Shown: positions 36,232 to 44,760 of the stretch, in pieces
How the letters are laid out: each line of letters starts with the position of its first letter
Numbering within the stretch: position 1 is the stretch's first letter
From: UBA5072 sp963822145
GTDB lineage: Bacteria > Bacteroidota > Bacteroidia > Bacteroidales > UBA10428
Assembly (NCBI GenBank): GCA_963822145.1
Contig: CAWGGG010000004.1
Coordinates: 1,789,092-1,853,091, forward strand
DNA length: 64,000 nucleotides
Reading direction: 5' to 3'
The notes under the pieces: model-generated
What the model was told of the DNA's origin: nothing
The model's database searches: none
What the model saw: the letters and a program-made list of their open reading frames with translations, nothing else
Translations under genes and position numbers: made by a program

Positions 36232-36324
36232 ACCTAACGCCCGCGTGTATAGCCTGTCCCGACTTGTCGGGAAGCCGTTGCGCCTGCCCGCAAGCTGTCG
36301 CTGAAGCTTAGTGTAGGCGCCCGT
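36232..36324 (-). repeat. Truncated attC site, left half with modules A and B (93 nt)
   Basis: Left core ACCTAAC, CGCGTGTATAGCC arm, A hairpin and most of B, ending GTAGGCGCCCGTGC. Then the 3' end of the next gene follows immediately, with no L' arm and no right core. Confidence 0.75.
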
Positions 36325-36327
36325 GCA

Positions 36328-36861
36328 TTATATTGATACAATTACTCCCATTGAACTAAAAAAGAATATTATAATTACTAATGCAATAGATATAATATTC
36401 CATGCCTTTTTTGGCTTCATGTACCAGTAATTTAAAAATAATGAAAACAGCATAGTTTGAGGTAAGACTTCAAAATATCCCTTTAATTGATCAACTATAG
36501 GTATTTTGGTATAAATCATACCTTCTATTGAACCAGGAGCAGGCCCTGCCGTTGATAAAATCGATAACCCCACTATTAATCCCCACAATTTTAACCATCC
36601 ATATTCTTTAAAAAGAAAAGTATCCTTAATAATCCAGAGTACAACTGAAAACACAAAACCACGAATCACCTGTAACATAGGACCAGCCACAACCCATGGA
36701 GAATCAATTGACCTCATAAGATAAGACATTGGAGGATTTTCAAAAGTTTCTTTGTAGTCAAGAAGTATATAGGCAATCAATCCCAATATGAAATAGGAAA
36801 TCATATGAGATGACATTACCCTCCAGAAGAAGGTACCAAATTTCAATTTATCCTTTTCCAT
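36328..36861 (-). CDS. Multipass membrane protein, paralogue of the 11.8-kb gene
   Basis: A 177-aa membrane protein, nearly the same along its full length as the gene at 11791-12324, including FENPPMSYLMRS, WLKLWGLIVGLS and GPAPGSIEGMIYTKIP. Function unknown. The attC that should follow its stop codon is cut in half, so the stop is only a few bases from the truncation point. The complete attC on its right begins GCCCAAC. Confidence 0.78.
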   Translation of the reverse strand: MEKDKLKFGTFFWRVMSSHMISYFILGLIAYILLDYKETFENPPMSYLMRSIDSPWVVAGPMLQVIRGFVFSVVLWIIKDTFLFKEYGWLKLWGLIVGLSILSTAGPAPGSIEGMIYTKIPIVDQLKGYFEVLPQTMLFSLFLNYWYMKPKKAWNIISIALVIIIFFFSSMGVIVSI

Positions 36862-36904
36862 AATTATATTATTCTATTTAGTATAAGGTTCTCTTCTGCA
36901 TGAC

Positions 36905-37188
36905 GCCCAACGTCCGTGTGAATAGCCTGTCCCGACATGCCGGGAAGCCGTTGCGCCTGCCCGCAAGCTGTCGCTGAAGCTTAGTGTAGGCGCCCTTAGC
37001 TTTATGCAGAGGCGGGTTGCTAATACGCTTTCTTATCTAGGTGCACCATGGCAACCAAGAGAACTGACCTACGCAACCGACCGAACCGACCGAAGGGAAT
37101 AACGGAGCTCACAGCTTGACCCGATCTCATCGGGGTAGCGAAGCGGAGTAAACCCGCTGCCAGCAATGGCTTATGCACGATGTTGTGT
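36905..37188 (-). repeat. attC site, modules A+B+C with shortened C (284 nt)
   Basis: Left core GCCCAAC, right core GTTGTGT. The C module lacks the 18-nt GAGCTCATGACCGAAGGG segment that other copies have, otherwise complete. Confidence 0.86.
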
Positions 37189-37211
37189 GCTGTTTTTTAG
37201 CAATTTATCCT

Positions 37212-37940
37212 TTACATTAATCCAAATGAGATCGCAATAAAACTTGGTCCGTTTAATCCACCATGCATTAATACTCCAATCCATGAATTTTTTGTTCTTT
37301 GGACAATATATGATTGAATAAAGATCAAAGGTATCAAAGTGATTAATAGTTGCCACCCAAACGCTATATGAAATAAACCCCAACCAAAACCATGTATCAC
37401 CCATGCGTTCTTTCCAAACGCTATTTCTTGGCGAGGAAGCATGACTCCTCTCCATAGAAATTCTTCCCCAAAAATATTTAGGATCCAATATGGAAACCAA
37501 ACTATTAATAACCAATACCGACCTTTTGTCAATGGGTCAAATAACATAAACGAGGGTGAAGAGTCAAATTTCCCAATAATAAGTTCTAATGCTTTCATTA
37601 TTAAAAGGCTTATAATTCCAACAAGAACCAACCCGACAAAGCACCAAATAAAATCCTTTTTTGTTAATCTTCTAAACCTTAAGCGCTCAATCCAAGTAGT
37701 TTTTGAGATTTTATAACCTTCTGCTTTTAATATCGACATCCCTGTTATAATTAATGGGACAAAAATGCCCAATCCACCGACGATAAACCAAAATAATATA
37801 GTTTCCTGACCTGTTGTATGACTTAGATATGGTATCACATACTTGGTTAAAAAATACATCAATAATGCAGCAGGTACATATATTGCAAATGACGATATTA
37901 ACCCTAGTTCTTTTAGTTCTTTTTCTTTATTCATTTCCAT
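37212..37940 (-). CDS. CPBP-family intramembrane metalloprotease (CAAX-type)
   Basis: A 242-aa protein with about seven transmembrane helices and the active-site motifs of the CPBP family: EEFLWRGVMLPRQE (EExxxR) and GLFHIAFG (FxxxH). Bacterial members process peptides or act in self-immunity to bacteriocins; the function here is unknown. Cassette ends are complementary: GTTGTGTGCT left and AGCACACAAC right. The ATG at 37940 is followed two codons later by another. Confidence 0.88.
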   Translation of the reverse strand: MEMNKEKELKELGLISSFAIYVPAALLMYFLTKYVIPYLSHTTGQETILFWFIVGGLGIFVPLIITGMSILKAEGYKISKTTWIERLRFRRLTKKDFIWCFVGLVLVGIISLLIMKALELIIGKFDSSPSFMLFDPLTKGRYWLLIVWFPYWILNIFGEEFLWRGVMLPRQEIAFGKNAWVIHGFGWGLFHIAFGWQLLITLIPLIFIQSYIVQRTKNSWIGVLMHGGLNGPSFIAISFGLM

Positions 37941-37995
37941 TTATCATTTGTTTATTGTCTATGCATCATATTGCTCTTACGTCTTTCAACTAAGC

Positions 37996-38143
37996 ACACA
38001 ACGTACTCGTGTATAGCCTGTCCCGACTTGTCGGGAAGCCGTTACGTTTTCCGAGCGCTTACATATCGAGGTACACCAAGGTAACCAAAAGTATCGGCCT
38101 TAGTAAACCTGCTTCCTGCAATGGCTTACACACGCAGTTGGGC
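37996..38143 (-). repeat. attC site, module A (148 nt)
   Basis: Left core ACACAAC, arm CTCGTGTATAGCC with A hairpin; right arm GGCTTACACACG and right core GTTGGGC. Confidence 0.85.
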
Positions 38144-38161
38144 GTAACGCTTTACTTGATC

Positions 38162-38509
38162 TTACAATTCAATATTCCTGACATGATGTTCATATTCCAT
38201 TTCCCAGGAAGGCGCTGTAATGCATATTTGCTTTAAAGTACCTTTATAATAAAACTTATGATTGGGTGGGATAATAACAACATCTCCAGTCTCAACTTTA
38301 TATGGCTTATCTTCGATATACCAAGTCCCTGACCCTTCAATAATGTAGAAAATAAAATTGCTTTTGCTATGATAGAACTCTTCGTTATGCCCTTTCTGTG
38401 TCTCTTGATATACAATGGATGCATCAGGACATTCATCCTTGGAATTATACACCCTCATTTTAACACCTTGCTTTTCAATCTCAATGGCGTTCTCTCTTTT
38501 TATAACCAT
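38162..38509 (-). CDS. Cupin-domain protein
   Basis: A 115-aa single cupin: FIFYIIEGSGTWYIEDKPYK matches cupin motif 1 and TGDVVIIPPNHKFYYKG motif 2. The usual first-motif histidines are mostly absent (only the His in EEFYHSK and NHKF remain), so metal binding is uncertain. The role is unknown; small cupins often bind sugars or amino acids. The cassette ends are complementary over about 14 positions (GTTGGGCGTAACGC, GCATTACACCTAAC). Confidence 0.82.
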   Translation of the reverse strand: MVIKRENAIEIEKQGVKMRVYNSKDECPDASIVYQETQKGHNEEFYHSKSNFIFYIIEGSGTWYIEDKPYKVETGDVVIIPPNHKFYYKGTLKQICITAPSWEMEYEHHVRNIEL

Positions 38510-38547
38510 AGTTTCGAAAGTTTCTTTGTTTGTTAATTCAGCATTAC

Positions 38548-38677
38548 ACCTAACAGTGGCATTATGAAAAGTTGGGGAGTTCGGAGCGATTCGTTATCAA
38601 AATACACAGACCTTGATGCGAGCCGCAATCCCTTGAATAACCTATTAAACCACAATTTTTTATATTGCATTTTAGCA
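38548..38677 (-). repeat. Divergent attC site (130 nt)
   Basis: Left core ACCTAAC followed by AGTGGCATTATG; interior CAAAATACACAGACCTTGAT; right core TTTAGCA preceded by ATATTGCAT. Length is normal but the sequence is far from the main type. Confidence 0.6.
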
Positions 38678-38724
38678 ACAGTGCTTTATTGATTTTTCCA
38701 GACTTTTACTTTAATTGTATCGAT

Positions 38725-39363
38725 CTAATTGTTTTTTTTTACCATTTTAACCGTTCCAATCGCTAGAGTAATTAAACTAATGAGAATCCAAACTGAAAGT
38801 ATCAAAGTTGCGAGTAGGCTGAAAGAGAAGTCAATATCAAACTGAAATTGTTGCTGTTGAAATTTCCATTCTTGATCTTCCTTTACCATTATTCCAGTTA
38901 AACGTAAAGGAATGACCAGAAATTTTGATAGATCAAATTTAACATAGCCTTTAGTCGTGAACCATGCAGTATTTCCTAATGATGAAATGTTTGCACTATC
39001 AACTTCAAATCTGCAGTCACCCCAAGTTTCCCAATCAGTTTTTACTAATCTGGTTGCTTTTTCATAGCTACTGTAAATTTCATTAGGCATTGTCCCAAGA
39101 ATCAGTATATTTTCTCTAGAATAAAGTGATTGCATAAAAGTGTCAATGTACTTTGGATCACGTTTAGAATAACCATCCTGAAACTTTTTTAATTGACAAA
39201 TTATTTCCATTCTAGTATTATCAGGGGCATTACCCTTAGAAAAAAAAGACTTTTCTGGGAATAAAATTGTTTTCTCATCAGCCCTTTTAAATAACCTAGT
39301 TACAAGAAAAAGAACAATGAACAGTAATATTATTCTCAAAAAAATTCTAAGCATGACTTTCAT
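38725..39363 (-). CDS. SnoaL-like protein with flanking membrane helices
   Basis: A 212-aa protein. An N-terminal helix (IFLRIILLFIVLFLVTRLF) anchors it; residues of about 50-165 form an NTF2/SnoaL-like domain (FQDGYSKRDPKYIDTFMQSL, SLGNTAWFTTKGYVKFDLSK, LTGIMVKEDQEWKFQQQQF); a C-terminal helix (SFSLLATLILSVWILISLIT) follows. Two membrane anchors on such a domain are unusual. No function assigned. The right cassette end is degenerate. Confidence 0.72.
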   Translation of the reverse strand: MKVMLRIFLRIILLFIVLFLVTRLFKRADEKTILFPEKSFFSKGNAPDNTRMEIICQLKKFQDGYSKRDPKYIDTFMQSLYSRENILILGTMPNEIYSSYEKATRLVKTDWETWGDCRFEVDSANISSLGNTAWFTTKGYVKFDLSKFLVIPLRLTGIMVKEDQEWKFQQQQFQFDIDFSFSLLATLILSVWILISLITLAIGTVKMVKKNN

Positions 39364-39511
39364 AACTGAATGATTTTAAATGTTATTATATTATGATGAT
39401 ATTCTTTCTTTGATATAGATTTCAGCAAATAATGTCAAAGATTATAGGAGGCTTTACGGTTGATCACTTTATTTTACTGATGTCTAGCAAAGGGATATAT
39501 TTAGGAATTGA

Positions 39512-39813
39512 TTACATCGCCCGTGTGTATAGCCTGTCCCGACTTGGCGGGAAGCCGTTGCGCCTGTCCGCACGCTGTCGCTTAAGCTTTAGCGTAGGCG
39601 CCCGTAGCTTTATGCGGAGGCAGGTTGCCAATGCGCCTTCTTATCTAGTTACCACGAGGCTGTTATGAGAATAAACACTCACTACCGACCGAACCGACCG
39701 AAGAGAGCTCATGACCGAAGGGAATAACGGAGCTCACAGCTTGCCCCGATCTCATCGGGGCAGCGAAGCGGAGTAAACCCGCTGCCAGCAATGGCTTATG
39801 CACGCTGTTGGCA
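39512..39813 (-). repeat. attC site, modules A+B+C (302 nt)
   Basis: The left core is degenerate (TTACATC), followed by GTGTGTATAGCC; all three modules are present; right arm GGCTTATGCACG and right core GTTGGCA. Confidence 0.82.
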
Positions 39814-39826
39814 GCTGCCTTTTATA

Positions 39827-40618
39827 TTATTTGTTTGTTATTGTCAAAATGCTGTTAATTATCTCATCATACAATTGTGCGGTTAGTTTTAGATATTTTT
39901 CAGTCGAAACCTTATCCTTAAAATCTAGTGCATTCCATGCTCCGCCTTCTTGTCCAAAACACCATGCTTTATTTGCACTATAAATAAGTTGCTGCTCTGA
40001 CAAATTAAAGTTATCTAACGGAATTATATCATTATAATAGCAATTTTCAACAGGGTTAGAACCATAAAGATTATCCATAGCTTCATTAAAAAACTCAGAC
40101 CACTTTTCATATCCCAGTTTATTAGCAAACTCGGAGATGTTCCATAAGGCTGAACCTAATTGCTTTTTAACCTTTTCAACTTCAAAACTGTATTCTGCAA
40201 TCTGATGCTTTTTAAACTGTTGCCTATAGACAACATGATAATATTTTTGACTCCTCGGGTATGGATAGTCATAATACCAAGTTGCAGTCCAATGTTTAAC
40301 ATAATCTGCATACACGGATTCTAGTCTCCAAATACCGCCACCACCAAATATTCCCTCGGTAAAGTAATCTGGGCTAATAGAATTATTTTCGGTATGCACG
40401 AAATGAGTTCTAACCTTCCTACAACCGTCAGCTTTTAAATACTTAAACCATTCAACTGGATTATTTGCAATATCTATCTTATTATGATCTATAAAATATA
40501 CCGATTCACAGTTATTAAAGCACTTTTTCTTTAAGAGGTCGTTATCAAGTCTATTATTAATCAAATAATCATTGGCAAATGTTATAATTGATGTAATCTG
40601 TGCAAGTTTATCATTCAT
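39827..40618 (-). CDS. Hypothetical protein, 263 aa
   Basis: A soluble, aromatic-rich protein (HWTATWYYDYPYPRSQKYYH, GGGGIWRLESVYADY, WCFGQEGGAWNALDFKDK) without signal peptide. I do not recognise the family; the last block recalls small immunity-type or SMI1-unrelated proteins, but this is not enough for a name. Cassette ends GTTGGCAGCTGCC and GGTTGCTGCCAAC are clearly complementary. The stop is about 13 nt from the attC core. Confidence 0.7.
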   Translation of the reverse strand: MNDKLAQITSIITFANDYLINNRLDNDLLKKKCFNNCESVYFIDHNKIDIANNPVEWFKYLKADGCRKVRTHFVHTENNSISPDYFTEGIFGGGGIWRLESVYADYVKHWTATWYYDYPYPRSQKYYHVVYRQQFKKHQIAEYSFEVEKVKKQLGSALWNISEFANKLGYEKWSEFFNEAMDNLYGSNPVENCYYNDIIPLDNFNLSEQQLIYSANKAWCFGQEGGAWNALDFKDKVSTEKYLKLTAQLYDEIINSILTITNK

Positions 40619-40644
40619 GTTTGTAATCTTTTTTTAAAGGTTGC

Positions 40645-40720
40645 TGCCAACGTTCGCCGGTATGCTGAGCCAATATTAGCACCCGAACGGCCCGACAATT
40701 GGGGATGACCGGCTTTTGGC
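40645..40720 (-). repeat. Short divergent attC site (76 nt)
   Basis: Left core TGCCAAC, arm CGCCGGTATG, right part GGGGATGACCGGCT and right core TTTTGGC. This is the smallest site that still has both arms. It falls within the size range of classical attC sites. Confidence 0.65.
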
Positions 40721-40752
40721 GGCGGCCCATTATAATTAATCCTTTTATATTT

Positions 40753-41232
40753 CTATTTTAGTTTTCCGAGTTTCATTTCGCCCAATACAATCAAAGTTGC
40801 ATATAATGTCCACACAATTATAGGAATGATAAGGTATGCGGCAGTTTTAGATATTGGATGGAGCTTCCATATTACAAAAGCAGCGAAAAGAATAACAACG
40901 ATATTTCCAATCAATCCAAACCACAATGCTGAAATATGTGTCAGTTTTGCAAAACCTAATGTATAGTATGCATATGTGGCACATAACAATGCTAATCCAT
41001 AGAGCCACAATTGATATTCTGTTTTTTCAGCCTGAACAAGGAAATATCTTGATAATCCAAGTAAGGTAAACAATATAAACCATGCAATTGGAATTACAAT
41101 TCCAGGCGGGGCATACCAAAGTCTATTAGTTGATCTAGTTTCAAACTCAAGTCCAATAAAAGGTGCTGGGATATTCACAACTATTAATATACCAATGAAA
41201 ATCAAAATGTTAAGTAATATATTCCAAATCAT
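40753..41232 (-). CDS. TspO/MBR-family tryptophan-rich sensory protein
   Basis: A 159-aa membrane protein with five helices. WYAPPGIVIPIAWFILFTLL and GLSRYFLV match the conserved first loop and second helix of TspO, and IVWTLYATLIVLG the last helix. TspO proteins bind tetrapyrroles and related ligands. Compared with typical TspO, a few of the tryptophans are replaced by other aromatic or aliphatic residues. Cassette ends: TTTTGGCGGCGG left and TTGTCGCCATT right. Confidence 0.82.
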   Translation of the reverse strand: MIWNILLNILIFIGILIVVNIPAPFIGLEFETRSTNRLWYAPPGIVIPIAWFILFTLLGLSRYFLVQAEKTEYQLWLYGLALLCATYAYYTLGFAKLTHISALWFGLIGNIVVILFAAFVIWKLHPISKTAAYLIIPIIVWTLYATLIVLGEMKLGKLK

Positions 41233-41275
41233 AGTTCCTTAAACTGAATTGACGTGGTCTCTTTTATTGGGTTGT

Positions 41276-41575
41276 CGCCATTGTCCGTGTGCATAGTCTT
41301 TCCCGTCTTGTCTGGAAGCCGTTGCGACTGTCCGCACGCTGTCGCTGAAGCTTTAGCGTAGGCGCCCGTAGCTTTATGCGGAAGGGTTGCCAATGCGCAT
41401 CCTTATCTAGTTAACACGAGGCTGTTAAGAGAACAAACCCTCGCAACCGACTGAACCGACCGAAGGGAGCTCATGACCGAAGGGAATAACGGAGCTCACA
41501 GCTTGCCCCGATCTCATCGGGGTAGCGAAGCAGAGTAAACCCGCTACCAGCAATGGCTTATATACGTTTTTAGCG
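41276..41575 (-). repeat. attC site, modules A+B+C (300 nt)
   Basis: Left core CGCCATT, arm CCGTGTGCATAG with a mutated A hairpin; B and C complete; right arm GGCTTATATACG and right core TTTAGCG. Confidence 0.85.
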
Positions 41576-41599
41576 GTTCGTTGTTTATTATGTGATATT

Positions 41600-41908
41600 T
41601 TAATCAACGTTAATAATATCTGGAACAACTGCTTTCATTGGAAAATATTCATACGTATTAATTTTACCCGCAGGATCGTGTGCTATAAATTCTTTTAGCT
41701 CTTGCTCATTGTCGACTGCTACGATTCCAAGACCATAGGGTCCTTTTGGATCCATGACTGGACCGAAAGCATAAACTTTACCTTGCTTTAGTATTTTGGT
41801 CCAGTAGGCTATGTGTTGTATCATAATAGCTCTTTCTTCATCCGTCATTGTAAACGCAAAATCAGGTCTGGAAGGAAGTAAATGAACTGCATAAAATAGT
41901 TTGTCCAT
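41600..41908 (-). CDS. YciI-like protein
   Basis: A 102-aa protein of the YCII-related ferredoxin-like fold: FYAVHLLPSRPDFAFTMTDE, then HIAYWTKILKQGKVYAFGPV, IVAVDNEQELKEFIAHDPAG and a final strand ending MKAVVPD. Family members are small, probably dimeric, of unknown activity. The conserved His/Asp pair (H32 region and HDPAG) is present. The ends match: TTTAGCGGTTCGTTG left, CAATGAACGCTAAAA right. Confidence 0.85.
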   Translation of the reverse strand: MDKLFYAVHLLPSRPDFAFTMTDEERAIMIQHIAYWTKILKQGKVYAFGPVMDPKGPYGLGIVAVDNEQELKEFIAHDPAGKINTYEYFPMKAVVPDIINVD

Positions 41909-41957
41909 GTGATTAATATTTATTGTAGTTTATTGGTTTTTGATTTTTACAATGAAC

Positions 41958-42104
41958 GCTAAAACCCGCGTGTATTGCCTGTCCCGACTTGTCGGGAAGC
42001 CGTTGCATTGCAGAAGTACATTACGGCCGAGTAAGCAAAAGGAAGCCAAGAGTGATAACCTGAGTAAACCCTCTTCCAGCAATGGCTTACAGACGCTGTT
42101 GTGT
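41958..42104 (-). repeat. attC site, module A (147 nt)
   Basis: Left core CGCTAAA, arm CCGCGTGTATTGCC, A hairpin; right arm GGCTTACAGACG and right core GTTGTGT. Confidence 0.83.
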
Positions 42105-42221
42105 ACAGTATTTCTTTCTTCATTTGACTAAAATATTGAGGCTATAGCGGCAAAAAAATTATGTATTGGTGCAATATGAGAAAGTCCTGGCAAAATTCGA
42201 CGGCCAACCCAGGGAGCATAA
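42105..42221 (-). pseudogene. Decayed DUF5808-like remnant
   Basis: The minus strand reads LGWPSNFARTFSY and, after a frameshift, AASIF followed by a stop, which corresponds to LGWTLNFGRPVSY and IASIF of the intact gene at 54432-54650. The DNA (AAATATTGAGGCTAT and flanks) is similar to that gene. Stops and a shift prevent translation. The same arrangement, a DUF5808 remnant before an LRR gene, recurs at 56.7 kb. Confidence 0.5.
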
Positions 42222-42389
42222 TCTATTTGGTTTACTATTGTCCAGGATGATTTTTACGAAACCAAGCTAAAAGAAGTTTTTAAGTTCGCTATTAAAACTT
42301 TAGTCAGCAACTTAGACTTCCGAATCTTTTGTGAGATCAATCGACAGTTCAAGGTAACAAAACCCAAAGAAATAAATTTCGAAGATTAA
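42222..42389 (+). pseudogene. Plus-strand gene remnant converging on LRR lipoprotein 3
   Basis: A 55-codon open stretch on the plus strand, without a start codon, encodes VQDDFYETKLKEVFKFAIKT and DFRIFCEINRQFKVTKPKE, ending at a TAA next to the LRR stop. Composition looks protein-like. A clearly related but stop-ridden copy (NFRLL, KLKVIVK, KPK) lies at the same place left of the 57.0-kb LRR gene. It appears to be the C-terminal end of an unidentified gene carried along in these cassettes. Confidence 0.4.
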
Positions 42390-42391
42390 CC

Positions 42392-43783
42392 CTATTTGCT
42401 GCAATCCTTTGTAAAATATGCATTCATACTGCCTTCTGAACAAAGCTTAAAACCTTCAGGAGGGAAGGGCGTTGTCCATACACAAACTTTTCCCAAACCC
42501 GGCATATCTTCAATCGCTAGATAGCAATAACAGTATTTATTATAGTAACTAATCTCGTAGGGTATATCCTTGCCCATGGACGAATTGTTTGAAAGATCGA
42601 GATTGGTCAATAGATTGCCATTACATGACAAAACCTTTAAATCAGTTTGATTAGAAACATCAAGACTGGTTAATTGATTGTTGTCGCAATCCAAAAGCAT
42701 TAAGGATGTATTTTCAGAGACATCAAGTGTAATTAACTGATTGTTTCCACACAATAAATATTTTAATGCAATATTATTTGTAATATCAAGAGTCGTTAAC
42801 TGGTTATTATCGCACCATAAATCTATTAAGGCTGCATTGCTGGTGACATCCAGGGTGGTTAATTGGTTATTTGTACATACTAGATATTGTAAGGCGGTGT
42901 TATTGGAAACATCCAGGGTTGTTAGTTGGTTATAATTGCAGCATAAACTTTCTAAGGCAGTGTTATTTGAAAGATCAATCGAGGTTATTTTGTTATTATC
43001 AGTGCCCCAATTGCTGAAATCTAGACCTTTTAATTTCCTGTTGTTTGAAACGTCAAGACTGATAAGCCGGTTATCGGCGCAACCTAAATATATCAAAGCA
43101 GTATTCTTTGAAACATCCAGGGCTGTGATTGGGTCATTTAAGAGATCTAATGATGTTAATGCCAGGTTATTTGAGACATCAAGTTCGGTTAGTTTGTTGG
43201 TATGACAAGATAAAATTTCTAAAGCTATATTATTTGAAACATCAAGAGTTGTTAATTGGTTATTGTCACAATCTATAACCACCAATGCAGGATTATCCGA
43301 GACATCTAGCTCGGTTAATTCATTTTCTGAGCATATTAAATACTTTAAGGCAGAGTTCGCGGAAATATCCAGCTCGGATAAATGATTACCTCTGCATTTC
43401 AAATATGTTAAGGCTATGTTCTTTGAAATATCTATAGTGGTCAATTGGTTATATCCACAATCCAGATATTCCAGGTTAATGTTATTAGAAAGATTCAGCG
43501 TGTTTATCTGATTGACATAACATATTAGAGTATCTAAATTGATGAACTTTTCAATACCCGTCATATCGGAAATACTATCCCACGAAACATTTAAAGATAT
43601 CACCGCCTCAGCCTCCTCAGAACTAATTATACCATCCGCATTTTTATCGACACCCTGTTTCATCAGAGCATTTAAGAAATTATTATCAGGAATTTTGACA
43701 TTAAAAATTAACTCATCCTTTTTACATTGCTCCAGCAGAATCACACTCAAAATGCATAACAACGACTTGATGATTGTTTTCAT
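42392..43783 (-). CDS. LRR lipoprotein 3
   Basis: A 463-aa lipoprotein (CILSVILLEQC) with an EF-hand-like loop (DKNADGIISSEEAE), about fifteen 21-residue repeats (LDVSNNTALQYLVCTNNQLT and similar) and the family's C-terminal cap (VWTTPFPPEG, YFTKDCSK). Relative to the 32.6-kb gene it has more repeats, probably by unequal recombination between them. Its upstream 160 nt and the right cassette end are closely similar to those of LRR lipoprotein 4. Ends: GTTGTGTACAG left and TTGTGCACAAG right. Confidence 0.86.
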   Translation of the reverse strand: MKTIIKSLLCILSVILLEQCKKDELIFNVKIPDNNFLNALMKQGVDKNADGIISSEEAEAVISLNVSWDSISDMTGIEKFINLDTLICYVNQINTLNLSNNINLEYLDCGYNQLTTIDISKNIALTYLKCRGNHLSELDISANSALKYLICSENELTELDVSDNPALVVIDCDNNQLTTLDVSNNIALEILSCHTNKLTELDVSNNLALTSLDLLNDPITALDVSKNTALIYLGCADNRLISLDVSNNRKLKGLDFSNWGTDNNKITSIDLSNNTALESLCCNYNQLTTLDVSNNTALQYLVCTNNQLTTLDVTSNAALIDLWCDNNQLTTLDITNNIALKYLLCGNNQLITLDVSENTSLMLLDCDNNQLTSLDVSNQTDLKVLSCNGNLLTNLDLSNNSSMGKDIPYEISYYNKYCYCYLAIEDMPGLGKVCVWTTPFPPEGFKLCSEGSMNAYFTKDCSK

Positions 43784-43946
43784 TATGTTTAAAGCTTATG
43801 TATAATTATCTGCAAGTTACAACCTGTTCATGCCAATATTAAGTTCATTTAGTGGGTTAATAACTATACCCATATATAACACTAGGATTATTATTGCAGG
43901 TTTAAGGATTTGAACAGATCGGTTTGGTTTATTTCCTTAAAATTGT

Positions 43947-44076
43947 GCACAAGGGTTACGTGTATGAAACGTTGGAGAGTGCGGGCTTCGTTCCTATCCC
44001 CCGACACAAACGCCGATGCGTGGCAGACTCTTTGTATAACCATTTAAACCCCAATGTTTTATACACGATGTTGTAT
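43947..44076 (-). repeat. Divergent attC site (130 nt)
   Basis: Left core GCACAAG, arm TTACGTGTATGAAACG; right arm GTTTTATACACGAT and right core GTTGTAT. The interior differs from the main type. Confidence 0.7.
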
Positions 44077-44083
44077 GTCGTAA

Positions 44084-44476
44084 TTATTCATTTTTCTGTC
44101 TTTGCTTTTCAAACTTGTCAATTATTGTCAAATCAATTACAATACCCAATCCAATTCCTATTAAATACATGAGTATATCCCAAGGGTCATAAGTCCTGCC
44201 AAGAAATTCAATTTCATAAAGTTGTAATATTTCTACTATTGTTCCAAAAGCAAAGGTGATTGTTGCACCTATGATTCGCGCTTTATTTACTGATATTTTC
44301 TTTCTTAGTGATATTTGTATCAATAAGTATAGATTCATAGGCAGCAGAATGTCAATTAAATATCCGCGAATAAAATGCTTGAAAATTCCTTGATAATCAG
44401 GGCCAATGACGAAATGTAATAGTCCAATGAATATGGAAATTGAAACAATTATATAAGTGCTTTTTTTGTTCTTCAT
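44084..44476 (-). CDS. VanZ-like membrane protein
   Basis: A 130-aa protein from the ATG at 44476 (MKNKKSTYIIVSISIFIG); a TTG 13 codons earlier is unlikely. Four hydrophobic helices, with the VanZ-type signature FGTIVEILQLYEIEFLGRTY then DPWDILMYLIGIGLG. VanZ-family proteins are of unknown function in most bacteria; VanZ itself lowers teicoplanin susceptibility. Cassette ends: GTTGTATGTCG left, TGACACACAAC right. Confidence 0.75.
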   Translation of the reverse strand: MKNKKSTYIIVSISIFIGLLHFVIGPDYQGIFKHFIRGYLIDILLPMNLYLLIQISLRKKISVNKARIIGATITFAFGTIVEILQLYEIEFLGRTYDPWDILMYLIGIGLGIVIDLTIIDKFEKQRQKNE

Positions 44477-44544
44477 TCTGTCACATTGATGCTCGTTAAA
44501 TTGCTCTTCTATCAATTACTTTGAAAGTTTTTTTTCTATTATGA

Positions 44545-44754
44545 CACACAACGCCCGTGTGTATAGCCTATCCCGACTTGTCGGGAAGCCGTTGCGCCTG
44601 CCCGCAAGCTGTCGCTGAAGCTTTAGCGTAGGCTTCCATAGCTTTATGCGGAGGGGGATTGCCAGAGCGCTTACTTATCTAGGTACACAGAGGTAACCAA
44701 AAGAACTAACCTACGCAACCCGCTACCAGTAATGGCTTATGCACCCTGTTGGCT
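44545..44754 (-). repeat. attC site, modules A+B (210 nt)
   Basis: Left core ACACAAC, GTGTGTATAGCC arm, A hairpin and B module; right arm GGCTTATGCACC and right core GTTGGCT. Confidence 0.87.
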
Positions 44755-44760
44755 GTAAAT

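Noticed and set aside
32516..36290. CCCGACTTGTCGGG hairpins as transcription terminators
   Set aside because: They have no U-tract, occur at a fixed place inside attC sites and are absent from many of them, so they are part of the modular attC (module A).
39432..39668. Plus-strand reading frame across the start of an attC
   Set aside because: It reads through the conserved repeat and has no relatives in shape; similar frames appear in many other attC copies purely because the repeat is open in that frame.
41425..41628. Minus-strand frame with a shared C-terminal sequence inside module C
   Set aside because: The same peptide arises from module C at 46241-46468; it is the translated attC, not a protein family.
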